DNA from: Bacteroidota bacterium
GTDB lineage: Bacteria; Bacteroidota; Bacteroidia; Chitinophagales; Chitinophagaceae
Direction: 5' to 3'
Length of the DNA: 64,000 nucleotides
Assembly: GCA_024640255.1 (NCBI GenBank)
Contig: JAHEFI010000009.1
Location: 1 to 64,000, forward strand
Shown in pieces: positions 26,882-36,335 of this stretch. Under the pieces are notes generated by a model. That model had not been told where the DNA came from. It saw only the letters and a program-made list of their open reading frames with translations, and did no database searches. A program made the translations under genes and the position numbers. How positions within the stretch are numbered: the stretch's first letter is position 1; each line of letters begins with the position of its first letter.

Positions 26882-29068
26882 ATGCAAAAATATTTTTTAG
26901 CATTCTTTTTTATTGGAAGTAGTTTGAGTTTGATGGCACAAAAAGATTCTACTAAGTCTTTACAAGATGTAGTAGTGTTTGCCAATAAATTTCCAACACT
27001 TTCAAAAAATATAGTTCAAACAGTTGGTTTAATCACTGACAAAAATTTAATACAACAACAATCTAATACTGCAGATATATTGACTGCTTCTGGTCAGATA
27101 TTTGTACAAAAAAGTCAATTAGGTGGAGGTAGCCCAGTTATAAGGGGTTTTGAAGCAAGTAGAATTTTATTATTAGTTGATGGGGTTAGAATGAATAGTG
27201 CCATATTTAGGGCAGGCCATTTACAAAATATTATTACGGTAGATAATATGAGTTTGGAGAGAGTAGAAGTTAACTATGGCCCTAGTTCTACCATGTACGG
27301 TTCTGATGCTTTAGGAGGAGTGATTAATTTATTTACTAAAGCACCACAGTTGAACAATAGTTCTAAGTGGAAATCCAATGGGAATGTAATTTATAGATAT
27401 GCAAATGGTCAAAACGAAAATCGACAACATATTGATTTAAATATTGCCAACAATAAATGGGCATTTGTAAGTTCATTTACAAATAGCAGTTTTGGAGACA
27501 TGCGTCAAGGTGCTAATAGATTGGCGGCTTATCCTGATTTTGGAAAAAGATTATTTTATGTAACTACCGAAAATGGTGTAGATATTTTAAATGATAATAG
27601 ATCCTCAATTAATATTCAAAAAATTACTGAATATACTCAAGCAGATTTTTTACAAAAGATATTGTATAAACCTTCTGCAAATACAGAGCATCTATTAAAT
27701 ATTCAATTATCCAATTCTTCTAATATCAATAGATATGACCGATTAACTGAAACCAGTAAGGGTTTGCCGGTTTATGCTGAATGGTATTATGGTCCACAGG
27801 TACGTAATATGGTTTCTTATAAATTGAATAAAACCCATTTAAAAGGGTTTTTCCAAGAATTATCAGTGAATACAAATTATCAGCATTTACAAGAAAGCAG
27901 AATCAGTAGAAAATATAAATCTTCTAATAAAGATTTTAGAATTGAGAATGTAGATATTATTGGCTTGAATGCGGATTTATTGCATTCAGATAAAAATGGT
28001 GAAATTCATTTTGGCCTTGAGTCTTATTATAATATCGTCAACTCTAAGGCTCATAGAACCAATATTGCTACACTGGCAAATAGTGCTATAACTACTCGTT
28101 ATAGCGATGGTCCTACCAATATGGCTTATCAGGCATTATATGTTCAACATAGAAAAAATTTGAATCAAAATTGGGTATTGAATGATGGATTAAGATTGAA
28201 TTTAGTTCAATTAAATGCACAATTCAAAGACACATCATTAATGCATTTCCCTTTTACTGAATCTAAACAAAGCAATGCTGCTCTAACGGGTAATATTGGA
28301 TTAGCTTATAATGGTGATGATGGATTTAGGTCTACAGTAGGAGTGAGTAGTGGATTTAGAGCGCCCAATATTGATGACTTAACCAAGGTTTTTGATACAA
28401 AGACAGGTTATGTAGTTGTGCCAAATAAAGATTTAAAACCTGAGTATACCTATAATGCAGAATGGACAATTGCTAAAAATACTTCCAATTACAGTTTAGG
28501 AGCAAGTGTATTTTATACTTTGTTCCACAATGCATTAGTGGCTGATAAGTATAATTGGAACGGCAAGTCAACAATTATGTACCAAGGAGTATTAAGTGAT
28601 GTATATGCCACTCAAAATAAAGCCAAGGCCAATTTGTTTGGATTTAATGTAAATGGTAGACTTCGTTTAATTCAAAATACAGAATTGAATGCTACTTATA
28701 CTTACACAAAAGGCACATACAATGATGGTAGTAAAGAAATGCCATTAGATCATATCCCACCTGCTTATGGAAGATTTGGAATAAAACATATCGATAAAAA
28801 ATGGAATGCAGAATTCTATAGTGTCTTCAATAGTTGGAAAAAAATAGCTGATTATAATTTAAATGGTGAAGACAATGAAATTTATGCAACCAAAGATGGT
28901 ATGCCAAGTTGGATGACTTTTAATTTATTGACTCAGTACAATCCTACTAAAGATTTAACAATAGGTTTAGGGGTAGAAAATATCACTGATCTGAATTATA
29001 GATATTTCGCTAGCGGTATTTCTGCTGTTGGTAGAAATTATATTTTGACATGTAAGGTTAACTTCTAG
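26882..29068 (+). CDS. TonB-dependent receptor, hemoglobin/heme-receptor type
   Basis: A 728-residue outer-membrane receptor. It has a signal peptide (about 1-19), a plug domain (SPVIRGFEASRILLLVDGVR, YGPSSTMYGSDALGGVINL), then a barrel. The motif SGFRAPNIDDL followed by a PNKDLKPEY box is the FRAP...NP(D/N)L pattern of heme/hemoprotein receptors such as HmuR. Heme binding is therefore likely but not proven, and no hemophore or heme ABC transporter is adjacent. Its stop overlaps marC by four bases (CTAG). Confidence 0.82.
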   Translation: MQKYFLAFFFIGSSLSLMAQKDSTKSLQDVVVFANKFPTLSKNIVQTVGLITDKNLIQQQSNTADILTASGQIFVQKSQLGGGSPVIRGFEASRILLLVDGVRMNSAIFRAGHLQNIITVDNMSLERVEVNYGPSSTMYGSDALGGVINLFTKAPQLNNSSKWKSNGNVIYRYANGQNENRQHIDLNIANNKWAFVSSFTNSSFGDMRQGANRLAAYPDFGKRLFYVTTENGVDILNDNRSSINIQKITEYTQADFLQKILYKPSANTEHLLNIQLSNSSNINRYDRLTETSKGLPVYAEWYYGPQVRNMVSYKLNKTHLKGFFQELSVNTNYQHLQESRISRKYKSSNKDFRIENVDIIGLNADLLHSDKNGEIHFGLESYYNIVNSKAHRTNIATLANSAITTRYSDGPTNMAYQALYVQHRKNLNQNWVLNDGLRLNLVQLNAQFKDTSLMHFPFTESKQSNAALTGNIGLAYNGDDGFRSTVGVSSGFRAPNIDDLTKVFDTKTGYVVVPNKDLKPEYTYNAEWTIAKNTSNYSLGASVFYTLFHNALVADKYNWNGKSTIMYQGVLSDVYATQNKAKANLFGFNVNGRLRLIQNTELNATYTYTKGTYNDGSKEMPLDHIPPAYGRFGIKHIDKKWNAEFYSVFNSWKKIADYNLNGEDNEIYATKDGMPSWMTFNLLTQYNPTKDLTIGLGVENITDLNYRYFASGISAVGRNYILTCKVNF

Positions 29069-29643
29069 TGTTTTAATGAACCTACATTGCTAGAGAATAT
29101 CTTAACAGCAATCGCTAGAAGTATTACACCAAAAAATTTACGCACTGCTAGTAAGCCTCCGGGCCCTAGCAGGCGTTCTATAAAATTCAAAGATTTTAGT
29201 ACGATATAAATAATCAAAAGATTGACCAATATGCCTGCTAAAATATAAACTTCTTCAAAGTTTGCTTTCAAAGACATGATGGTTGTTAAAGTACCACTTC
29301 CTGCAATGATTGGGAAAGCAATTGGAACCACTGATCCAGTATGTCCATTTTTATCTCCTTTAAAAATCTCGTGACCCAATACCATTTCGAGGCCTAATAA
29401 GAAAATCACAATAGATCCACCCACTGCAAAAGATTTTACATCTAAGCCCAACATTTTCAAAAATGGTTTTCCTAAAAACATAAAAGCAATCATCAATCCA
29501 CCAGAAATCAATGTGACTTGCATGGATTTAATTTTACCCACTTTTTCTTTCATAGAAATTAAGAGTGGAATAGATCCTACAATATCTATTACGGCAAACA
29601 AGGTGAAGATAACCGTAAGTAGTTGGTCAAATTGAAATTGCAT
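29065..29643 (-). CDS. MarC-family integral membrane protein
   Basis: A 192-residue inner-membrane protein with six hydrophobic segments. The N-terminal LFAVIDIVGSIPLLI and the central GSGTLTTIMSL are typical of the MarC family, whose substrate is not settled. The ATG at 29643 is chosen; an ATG five codons upstream lies inside the preceding terminator stem. Confidence 0.85.
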   Translation of the reverse strand: MQFQFDQLLTVIFTLFAVIDIVGSIPLLISMKEKVGKIKSMQVTLISGGLMIAFMFLGKPFLKMLGLDVKSFAVGGSIVIFLLGLEMVLGHEIFKGDKNGHTGSVVPIAFPIIAGSGTLTTIMSLKANFEEVYILAGILVNLLIIYIVLKSLNFIERLLGPGGLLAVRKFFGVILLAIAVKIFSSNVGSLKH

Positions 29644-29677
29644 AAAAAAGCTTTGCATGAAGATACAAAGCTTTTTT
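29644..29677 (-). terminator. Intrinsic terminator after the btuB-like gene
   Basis: Perfect 12-bp arms (AAAAAAGCTTTG and CAAAGCTTTTTT) around a ten-base loop, ending in T residues on the minus strand. It ends right at the marC start codon, so marC needs its own promoter or read-through. Confidence 0.7.
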
Positions 29678-29706
29678 TATTTACTCATCAGAAGGGCATA
29701 GTCTTA

Positions 29707-31632
29707 TTAACGCCAAATCAAGCCAATTTGAATGGTACGGCCAATAGTATTGTACCCATTGATCTCTTGAAAATGGTCGTTTAATAAGTTTTGCGCATCT
29801 GCATATAATTGTAATCTTTTAGAATATTGATAACTTAAATGTGCATTTAATAAAGTATAATAATCAAGCACTACATCTTCTGTACCATATCCGCCAACAT
29901 CATATCTTTTACTGATGTATCTAGCAGAAACTATTCCTTCCCATTGCTTATTTAATTTTACTTGATATTGTATATTAAATACATGCCTTGGCCTTTTTAA
30001 TAAGTAATTGTAAGTAATGGTATCTGTGTTAGTTACTCTATTTTGATTGGTTTCTTTACCATTTAATAATGTATAATTTATGCTGAACTGACTTTTTTCA
30101 TTCATTCGATGTGTTAATTCTAATTCAAGTCCATTCACATTTTGTTGAATAAAATTGAAGAAATTATAGTCTATATAGTTATAATCAATTCCATTATTAA
30201 TTTTTCTATTAAAAAATACAGCTCTAGCATAGATTGGTTTTGTATGGTATTCAAGACCAAGTTCTGTATTGACAGATGTTTCCGCTTTTAATTGATCGTT
30301 ATAACTTATTTGGTATAAAGAAGGAGCTTTGAATCCGCTAGAAATACTGGCAATTGCTCTCCATTTTTCATTAATCGCATAGGATGGGCTAATGGTAAAT
30401 GTTTGGTTAGATCCATATCTTGAATGGTTATTATAACGAGTACCTAATTCCAATAAGAATTTTTTATTGTTATTATGTATTAACAAAGACCCGTATATAG
30501 CATTTTGAAATTGAAAAGTATCTTTAAAATTTTCATTGTAAGGCCCCCATCCGCTGATACTTTCATAGGTTTGGTTATATGATCCATATCTAAAGTCTGT
30601 ACCAATAATCCACTGAACATTTTTTGTTAGCTGATTGCTATAAAACATGTCTGCGAAATGCGTGCTTCCCTTATATTGATTGTTTTCGTAAATCAAATAA
30701 GTTTTATCTACACTATCATTTAAATAACTTCTATCTTGGGTAGTGTATTGGTATTGGAATTGAAAAGATTGTTGCTCTTTTTTGTATTTCAATAAAACTC
30801 CAGTCATGTTTGTTGCATTATTGAATCGCTCATCTTTATCATCTTTGAATGCACCATAATCAATATCTGCGCTATAAGCAGTTTTTCTTGTGGTTAATTG
30901 AAGATCCCAGTATTTACTTAAATCATAATTTATTTTAGCAAACCAACTATTATTATTGTACCCATCCTTGTCAAAACTATTGGTATGTTGTTTATCATAA
31001 GCTGCAGAAAACCCATCTGAGTTTTGATTTTCCCATCCAATAAAGTAATGCATTTTTTTAGTATTCCCATTAATTTGAAAATTACTCTTCTTAGTATTAT
31101 AGGAGCCAACACTTATTCCACCTGTTAGCCAAGAATTTGTTTTCTTTTTGGTAATAATATTAATAACACCACCAATAGCATCCGATCCGTACATGGTAGA
31201 TTGAGAGCCTTTTAAAATTTCTACTCTTTCAATTTGTTCAATAGGAATGAGATTAAGATCAAATTCATTACTAATCATGGATGGGTCACCTACTGGAGCG
31301 CCATCAATTAAAATTAATGTTCTGCCGCTTGATGCACCTCGCATATAAATACTTGGAACGGTACCTACATTACTTAAAGAACCTGGAAGACTTAAACCTG
31401 CTTGTTCATTAAGAACTTGTGCTATGGAACGGCCAGCTTGCGCATCCAATTGCTGTGCAGAAATAATGGTAACTACTTTGCCAGTTGTGTTTTGTTTCTG
31501 CTCAATTTTATTAGCAGTTACAATCACTTCACCTAAAGTGTTACTTGAAGAAATACTGTCCTTGCTTTGTGAAAAAGCAAAATGGGTTGTGGTAATAAAT
31601 ACCACTAAGAGCTTGATAATTTTTTGGCTCAT
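29707..31632 (-). CDS. btuB: BtuB-like TonB-dependent cobalamin receptor
   Basis: A 641-residue outer-membrane receptor. It has a signal peptide (about 1-21, ending FAFSQ), the TonB-box region (LGEVIVTANKIEQ), a plug with PSIYMRGASSGRTLILIDG and MYGSDAIGGVINIITKK, and a barrel of BtuB/CirA size. The assignment as B12 receptor rests chiefly on the cobalamin riboswitch in its leader. The start at 31632 lies inside a ten-base-pair hairpin. No BtuF/BtuCD genes are adjacent. Confidence 0.88.
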   Translation of the reverse strand: MSQKIIKLLVVFITTTHFAFSQSKDSISSSNTLGEVIVTANKIEQKQNTTGKVVTIISAQQLDAQAGRSIAQVLNEQAGLSLPGSLSNVGTVPSIYMRGASSGRTLILIDGAPVGDPSMISNEFDLNLIPIEQIERVEILKGSQSTMYGSDAIGGVINIITKKKTNSWLTGGISVGSYNTKKSNFQINGNTKKMHYFIGWENQNSDGFSAAYDKQHTNSFDKDGYNNNSWFAKINYDLSKYWDLQLTTRKTAYSADIDYGAFKDDKDERFNNATNMTGVLLKYKKEQQSFQFQYQYTTQDRSYLNDSVDKTYLIYENNQYKGSTHFADMFYSNQLTKNVQWIIGTDFRYGSYNQTYESISGWGPYNENFKDTFQFQNAIYGSLLIHNNNKKFLLELGTRYNNHSRYGSNQTFTISPSYAINEKWRAIASISSGFKAPSLYQISYNDQLKAETSVNTELGLEYHTKPIYARAVFFNRKINNGIDYNYIDYNFFNFIQQNVNGLELELTHRMNEKSQFSINYTLLNGKETNQNRVTNTDTITYNYLLKRPRHVFNIQYQVKLNKQWEGIVSARYISKRYDVGGYGTEDVVLDYYTLLNAHLSYQYSKRLQLYADAQNLLNDHFQEINGYNTIGRTIQIGLIWR

Positions 31633-31661
31633 TGTTGTTTTTTTTAAATGAAACAATGAGC
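31627..31661 (-). promoter_or_regulatory. Start-codon-sequestering hairpin in the btuB leader
   Basis: GCTCATTGTT and AACAATGAGC (31652-31661 and 31627-31636 on the minus-strand transcript) are perfect ten-base complements with a 15-base loop. The second arm contains the btuB ATG at 31632-31630. It lies 64 bases after the riboswitch aptamer and is a natural expression platform for translational shut-off. Confidence 0.6.
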
Positions 31662-31725
31662 TTCCTGATAGAAGAGAATTCTTTTACAAATCCTTGCTTT
31701 TTACCCGAAAGCTGTTGGTTATTTT

Positions 31726-31884
31726 TTAACTAGGCAGGTCTTCTGGCTCGTTCTTAACATTGCATCCTTCCCAAATTGCTTCAGTGGATATTGCAACGAT
31801 TGCTTTGGCGTAGAACTTACAGCTACGGGAATAGCTCCCGGATTTAACGGGATTCCCTTTTAATCATTGAATGAACCTAATCAA
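31726..31884 (-). promoter_or_regulatory. Cobalamin (AdoCbl) riboswitch aptamer
   Basis: Read on the minus strand, the conserved blocks appear in order: GGTTCATTCAATGATTAAAA then GGGAATCCCG, AAATCCGGGAGC and CCCGTAGCTGTAAG, then ATCCACTGAAGC and GGGAAGG, and GAGCCAGAAGACCTGCC at the end. A nine-base-pair P1 stem can form between TTGATTAGG (31884-31876) and CCTAGTTAA (31734-31726), with two G-U pairs. It precedes the BtuB-like receptor, which is the classic target. The 335-base gap between btuB and the permease is filled mainly by this element. Confidence 0.93.
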
Positions 31885-31967
31885 GCACAAACTTATAAGA
31901 TAAATTTCTACTGACTGCTTATATTTATTAACCCCTTGTTGAAAACTAGAATTGTTTTAATATATTT

Positions 31968-33314
31968 ATGCTCAACAAAAAAAGGATGAAAGAAAAACAA
32001 GGCATTAATTTTTTTAGCTTGACCATGATTGTGGTAAGCTTGGTGATTGGAATGGGTATTTTTAAAACACCTGCCACCATTGCAGCTAAATCTGGAACGC
32101 CCTTAATATTTTTTAGTGCTTGGACTATTGGTGGAATCATTGCTTTGTTTGGGGCTTTAACATATGCAGAGATTGGACAGCGTTTACCAGTAATGGGAGG
32201 TTATTACAAGGTATTTGCGCATTGTTATCATCCTGCAGTGGGTTTTACTATTAATGTATTGATATTAATTAGTAATGCTGCATCTCTAGCCGTGGTTGCT
32301 TTGATTGGAGCGGATTATGTAAGTGATTTATTATTTGGAAGACCTTCTAGTACCTTATTTAATATTGGTATTGCTACTTCTTCTGTGGGCTTATTTTATT
32401 TTGTGAATTTATTGGGTTTGAAAACCAGTAGCAGAACACAGAATGTGTTGATGATCGTAAAAATAAGTTTGATCATTTTATTAATTTCTTCTTTGTTTAA
32501 AGGAGTTAGCGTTCCGCCACATGGATACAATGAAGGGAAATTGTATGTGTATGATGGAACCAATGGTGCCTTGCTTTTATTAGTTAGTTTGGTATCAGTA
32601 TTTTTTACTTACGGTGGATACCAACAAACCATCAATTTCGGTTCTGAGATTTCCAATCCAAGAACCATGCAAAAAGGAATTGTCTTTGGAATTTTTATTG
32701 TGTTGTTCTTATACCTTGCCATTAATTATACTTATGTAAAAGTAATTGGCTTTGATTCAATGAAAAACGCCAATGCGATTGGTTCATTATTATTTGAAGC
32801 TTGGTTTGGAAAATTTGGCGCTAAAGTTTTTGACTTTGCTATGGTTTTAAGTGTACTAGCCTATGTGAATGTGATTTTAATGAGTAATCCAAGAGTAATG
32901 TTTGCGATGAGTGAAGATGGTGTATTACCCAAATTGTTTCAAATCACTCATCCAAAAACTGGAGCCCTTGTGCCAGGTTTAACTATTTTTGCCATCACTA
33001 CCGCTTTAATTACTTTTTTTGGAAAAGGAGTAGACGATGTTTTAAGCTTTAGTATTTTTCTAGATTGTATGGGAATGAGTACTTCTGCAGCAACCTTGCT
33101 TTTATTAAGAAAGAAAAAACAAGGAGATGCTTCAGTCACAGGAATTTTGAAAAAATGGACACCTATTTTATGTGTCATATTCGTTTTATCCTATTTTATG
33201 GTGGCAATAGCTGTAGTGATAGACAAACCCTACTCTGCTTTAACGGCAATTGTACTACTAACCCTGGTTTTGGGTATATATCGCGTTTTTTATCATCAAA
33301 AAAAGGCCATTTAA
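31968..33314 (+). CDS. APC-superfamily amino acid permease
   Basis: A 448-residue inner-membrane transporter with about twelve hydrophobic segments. The first helix carries the unwound substrate motif (IGMGIFKTP), and ALTYAEIGQRLPVMGGYYKV is the family's TM2-3 block. It resembles LAT/serine-threonine exchanger-like permeases, but the substrate is open. It diverges from the B12 riboswitch region. Confidence 0.85.
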   Translation: MLNKKRMKEKQGINFFSLTMIVVSLVIGMGIFKTPATIAAKSGTPLIFFSAWTIGGIIALFGALTYAEIGQRLPVMGGYYKVFAHCYHPAVGFTINVLILISNAASLAVVALIGADYVSDLLFGRPSSTLFNIGIATSSVGLFYFVNLLGLKTSSRTQNVLMIVKISLIILLISSLFKGVSVPPHGYNEGKLYVYDGTNGALLLLVSLVSVFFTYGGYQQTINFGSEISNPRTMQKGIVFGIFIVLFLYLAINYTYVKVIGFDSMKNANAIGSLLFEAWFGKFGAKVFDFAMVLSVLAYVNVILMSNPRVMFAMSEDGVLPKLFQITHPKTGALVPGLTIFAITTALITFFGKGVDDVLSFSIFLDCMGMSTSAATLLLLRKKKQGDASVTGILKKWTPILCVIFVLSYFMVAIAVVIDKPYSALTAIVLLTLVLGIYRVFYHQKKAI

Positions 33315-33366
33315 CCCTTTTTTGACTCCACTTGTCTAATATTTAGAAAGCATTGAAGTATTAGGT

Positions 33367-33374
33367 TACTTTTG
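33367..33374 (+). promoter_or_regulatory. TACTTTTG -7 promoter box for the tolC-adaptor operon
   Basis: A perfect TAnnTTTG match 37 bases before the tolC-like ATG. A hairpin AAGAGC/GCTCTT (33382-33401) follows, which would sit near the 5' end of the mRNA. Confidence 0.5.
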
Positions 33375-33411
33375 TGTAAGAAAGAGCGCATTTCTGCTCT
33401 TAAACATTCAT

Positions 33412-34881
33412 ATGATTAAAATGAGATATATACTTTCTTTATTGATGATTAGCCTATCGGTTGGGGTAACTGCCCAAGAACCAGAAAAGTGGGATTTAAA
33501 AACCTGTGTGGAATATGCTATACAGCATAATATTTCTGTTCAGCAGGCAGATGTACAATCTAGATTAGCCAAATTACAAGCAGATCTAGCCAAGAACAAT
33601 CAATTACCTACTTTAAGTGGTAGTTCTGGAATGGGATTAAGATTAGGTCGTTCTATCGACCCAACTACCAATGGATTCACCAATACCCAATTTTTGTATA
33701 ATAATTTTGGGGTGAATGGAGGGGTGCAAATATTTAATGCAGGCAAGCTTAGAAATAATGCCGAAGCTACTCAATATTCATGGCAAGCAAGTTTAGCAGA
33801 TATGCAAAACGCTTCCAATGATATTGCTCTAAATGTAGCTACTTATTATTTACAAATACTTTCTGCTATTGAACAAACAGAAATTGCTAAAATTCAAATC
33901 ACTCAAACCAAAGAGCAGTTATTAGCTACTAAGAAAAGAGTGGATGTAGGCTTGTTACCAGAAATTAATTTATTAGAGCTTGAGACGCAGTTAGCCAATG
34001 ATAGTAGTAGTTATATTACTGCCATCTCTAATGTTGAGCAAAGTAAATTAAGTATGAAAGCGCTTTTAAATTTAGACGCTGCTAAACAATTTGATGTAAT
34101 TGTTCAACCAGTAGAGCAAATTAAATTGCAAAACTTTGTTGATTTACAACCAGAATATGTATTCAGTATCGCCTCTCAAAATTTGCCTAATGTAAAAGCG
34201 GCTAATTATAGAGTAAAAGCAGCTGAGAAAAATGTTCAATCTGCAAAAGCTAATTTTTATCCAACTTTAAGTTTCGGGTATTCATTAAGTTCCAATTTCT
34301 CGAATCAGTTTAAATACATCAGTGGGTATGAGTTTAGTGGATATAGTACACCAACTGCTATGTCTCCATATGTGAATATCAATAATAGCAAGTATTATGT
34401 TCAAAGTCCTGTATTTACTACAACAAGTGGTACTAGAAATTGGGGTAATATTTGGAATGGCTGGGGCAATCAAGTAAACAACAACTTTGGTCAGAGTTTA
34501 GGATTCCAATTGAATATACCTATTTTCAATGCTGGACAATCTAAGATTGCTTACCAACAAGCTAAGTTGAATTTCAGAACAGCTTCCTTACAAGAAGAAA
34601 ACACACAAAGAAAATTAAAGCAAGATATTTTCTCCGCATTCACTAATGCAGTGGTGGCTTTGAATAAATTGAATGCTACTCAAAAAGCAATGAATTCTGC
34701 TGAGAAAGCCTATTCTTTTGCTACCAAAAGATATGAATTAGGCTTATTGGGTACTATTGAATTATTGAACAATCAAAATAATTATTTAAAAGCAAAAGTG
34801 AATTTTAAAGCAGCTCAATACGAGTATGTATTTAGAATTAAATTATTAGAGTTTTACAAAGGAGAGAATTTGACCTTATAA
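33412..34881 (+). CDS. TolC-like outer-membrane efflux protein
   Basis: A 489-residue outer-membrane channel. It has a signal peptide (about 1-22, ending GVTAQ) and two OEP repeats dominated by long coiled-coil helices (about 30-230 and 255-480), e.g. KAAEKNVQSAKANFYPTLSFGY. It is followed 30 bases later by a periplasmic adaptor, so the two form one operon. The inner-membrane pump that they serve is not in the window. Confidence 0.9.
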   Translation: MIKMRYILSLLMISLSVGVTAQEPEKWDLKTCVEYAIQHNISVQQADVQSRLAKLQADLAKNNQLPTLSGSSGMGLRLGRSIDPTTNGFTNTQFLYNNFGVNGGVQIFNAGKLRNNAEATQYSWQASLADMQNASNDIALNVATYYLQILSAIEQTEIAKIQITQTKEQLLATKKRVDVGLLPEINLLELETQLANDSSSYITAISNVEQSKLSMKALLNLDAAKQFDVIVQPVEQIKLQNFVDLQPEYVFSIASQNLPNVKAANYRVKAAEKNVQSAKANFYPTLSFGYSLSSNFSNQFKYISGYEFSGYSTPTAMSPYVNINNSKYYVQSPVFTTTSGTRNWGNIWNGWGNQVNNNFGQSLGFQLNIPIFNAGQSKIAYQQAKLNFRTASLQEENTQRKLKQDIFSAFTNAVVALNKLNATQKAMNSAEKAYSFATKRYELGLLGTIELLNNQNNYLKAKVNFKAAQYEYVFRIKLLEFYKGENLTL

Positions 34882-34911
34882 TACTATTAGAAAAATTGAA
34901 AATAAAAGACA

Positions 34912-36261
34912 ATGAATAAGAAGCTCATTTGGATTTCGGTAAGTGTAATTGCAGTTATTGCCCTATTAGTTGGCTTAAAGAAAGCTGGGGTAATTGGTAA
35001 AGAAGAAGGAACTGAAGTAACTACTGAAAAAGTACAATTAAGAACCATTACAGAATCTGTTAATGCTAGTGGTAAAGTGTATCCTGAAATTGAAGTAAAA
35101 GTAAGTCCAGATATCTCAGGTGAGATTGTAAACTTATTTGTAGAAGAAGGCGATAGCGTAAAAAAAGGTCAATTATTGGCTAAGATATATGCAGATATTT
35201 ATTCTTCACAAAGAGACCAAGTAACTGCAAGTGTTAACCAAGTTAAAGCGCAATATGAAAATGTAAAAGCAAATTTAAGCGGTTTAAAAACTGTTTATGA
35301 AAATGCCAAAGCAACAAATGAGCGCTATAAAAAATTATTTGCTGATAAAATTGTTTCAAGATCAGAATATGAGCAAACAGAGCAAGCATATAGATCTGCA
35401 GAATCAAATTATAATGGCGCTAAAGAGTCTATCAAAAGCGGTGAAGCACAAATTCAAGGCGTAAGAGCGCAATTGGCTAGAGCAGAAAAAGATTTAGCAC
35501 GTACTTCTATTCTTGCGCCAATGGATGGAATAGTAAGTTCAATGAGTGTAAAGAAAGGAGAAAGAGTAGTAGGTACAGCACAAATGGCGGGTACTGAAAT
35601 GATGCGTGTAGCAGATATGAAAAGTATTGAAGTAAGAGTGGATGTTGGAGAAAACGATATTACTAAAGTTAAAATTGGTGATACTGCATTGGTTGAAGTG
35701 GATGCCTACAATAATAGAAAATTCAAGGGTATTGTATATAAGATTGCTAATCCTGTTTCAGCCGCGAGTTCTGCATTAGCCTCAACTACGGAAGTAGCAA
35801 ACTATAAAGTACATATTCGTTTATTTACTGATAGCTATCAAGACTTGATTAAAGAAAATGCTAAATTTCCATTTAGACCAGGAATGACTGCAAGTGCAGA
35901 TATTCAAACTAAATCTAAAACCAATGTTATTTCAGTTCCATTAAATGCAGTAACTACAAGAGATAAAGAAGGTCAAGGAAAAGAAACAAAAGTATCAAGT
36001 GCTGCAAACTCTAGCAGTGATGAACCTGCTAAAGCGGAAGAAGAATTATCTGAGGTTGTATTTGTTTTACAAAAAGACAACAAGGTTAAAATGGTAAAAG
36101 TAAAAACAGATATTCAAGACTTAAACTATATCGAAGTAGAAGGTGTTAAAGTGGGGGATGTGGTAGTTACTGGACCTTATAGTACAATAAGTAAAACATT
36201 AAAGGATGGAGCGATGGTAAAGCCTGTTACGAAAGAGAAATTATTTGAAGAAAAGAAATAA
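34912..36261 (+). CDS. Periplasmic adaptor (membrane fusion) protein
   Basis: A 449-residue HlyD/MacA-like adaptor. It has one N-terminal membrane anchor (about 5-24), a lipoyl half (VSPDISGEIVNLFVEEGDSVKKGQLLAKI), an alpha-hairpin coiled coil (about 95-190), the second lipoyl half (ILAPMDGIVSSMSVKKGERV) and beta-barrel domains. An Ala/Ser/Glu-rich insert lies near 360-380. It is the last gene before a strong terminator, so no ABC or RND pump is co-transcribed. Confidence 0.9.
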   Translation: MNKKLIWISVSVIAVIALLVGLKKAGVIGKEEGTEVTTEKVQLRTITESVNASGKVYPEIEVKVSPDISGEIVNLFVEEGDSVKKGQLLAKIYADIYSSQRDQVTASVNQVKAQYENVKANLSGLKTVYENAKATNERYKKLFADKIVSRSEYEQTEQAYRSAESNYNGAKESIKSGEAQIQGVRAQLARAEKDLARTSILAPMDGIVSSMSVKKGERVVGTAQMAGTEMMRVADMKSIEVRVDVGENDITKVKIGDTALVEVDAYNNRKFKGIVYKIANPVSAASSALASTTEVANYKVHIRLFTDSYQDLIKENAKFPFRPGMTASADIQTKSKTNVISVPLNAVTTRDKEGQGKETKVSSAANSSSDEPAKAEEELSEVVFVLQKDNKVKMVKVKTDIQDLNYIEVEGVKVGDVVVTGPYSTISKTLKDGAMVKPVTKEKLFEEKK

Positions 36262-36277
36262 GCTTTAAAATATACAG

Positions 36278-36309
36278 AAAAGGGGTGCTCAAAAAAGAGC
36301 ACCCCTTTT
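36278..36309 (+). terminator. Strong intrinsic terminator after the efflux operon
   Basis: The 13-bp arms AAAAGGGGTGCTC and GAGCACCCCTTTT are perfect complements around a loop of six A residues, followed by more T residues. Confidence 0.93.
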
Positions 36310-36323
36310 TTTATGTCTTTTCG

Positions 36324-36331
36324 TACCTTTG
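36324..36331 (+). promoter_or_regulatory. TACCTTTG -7 promoter box abutting gpsA
   Basis: A perfect TAnnTTTG match ending only four bases before the gpsA ATG, directly after the terminator. Transcription from it would begin at or near the start codon. Confidence 0.5.
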
Positions 36332-36335
36332 AACC

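Noticed and set aside
33382-33401. Terminator before tolC
   Set aside because: The AAGAGC/GCTCTT hairpin is short and is not followed by a T-run; it lies downstream of a promoter box, so it is more likely a leader hairpin.
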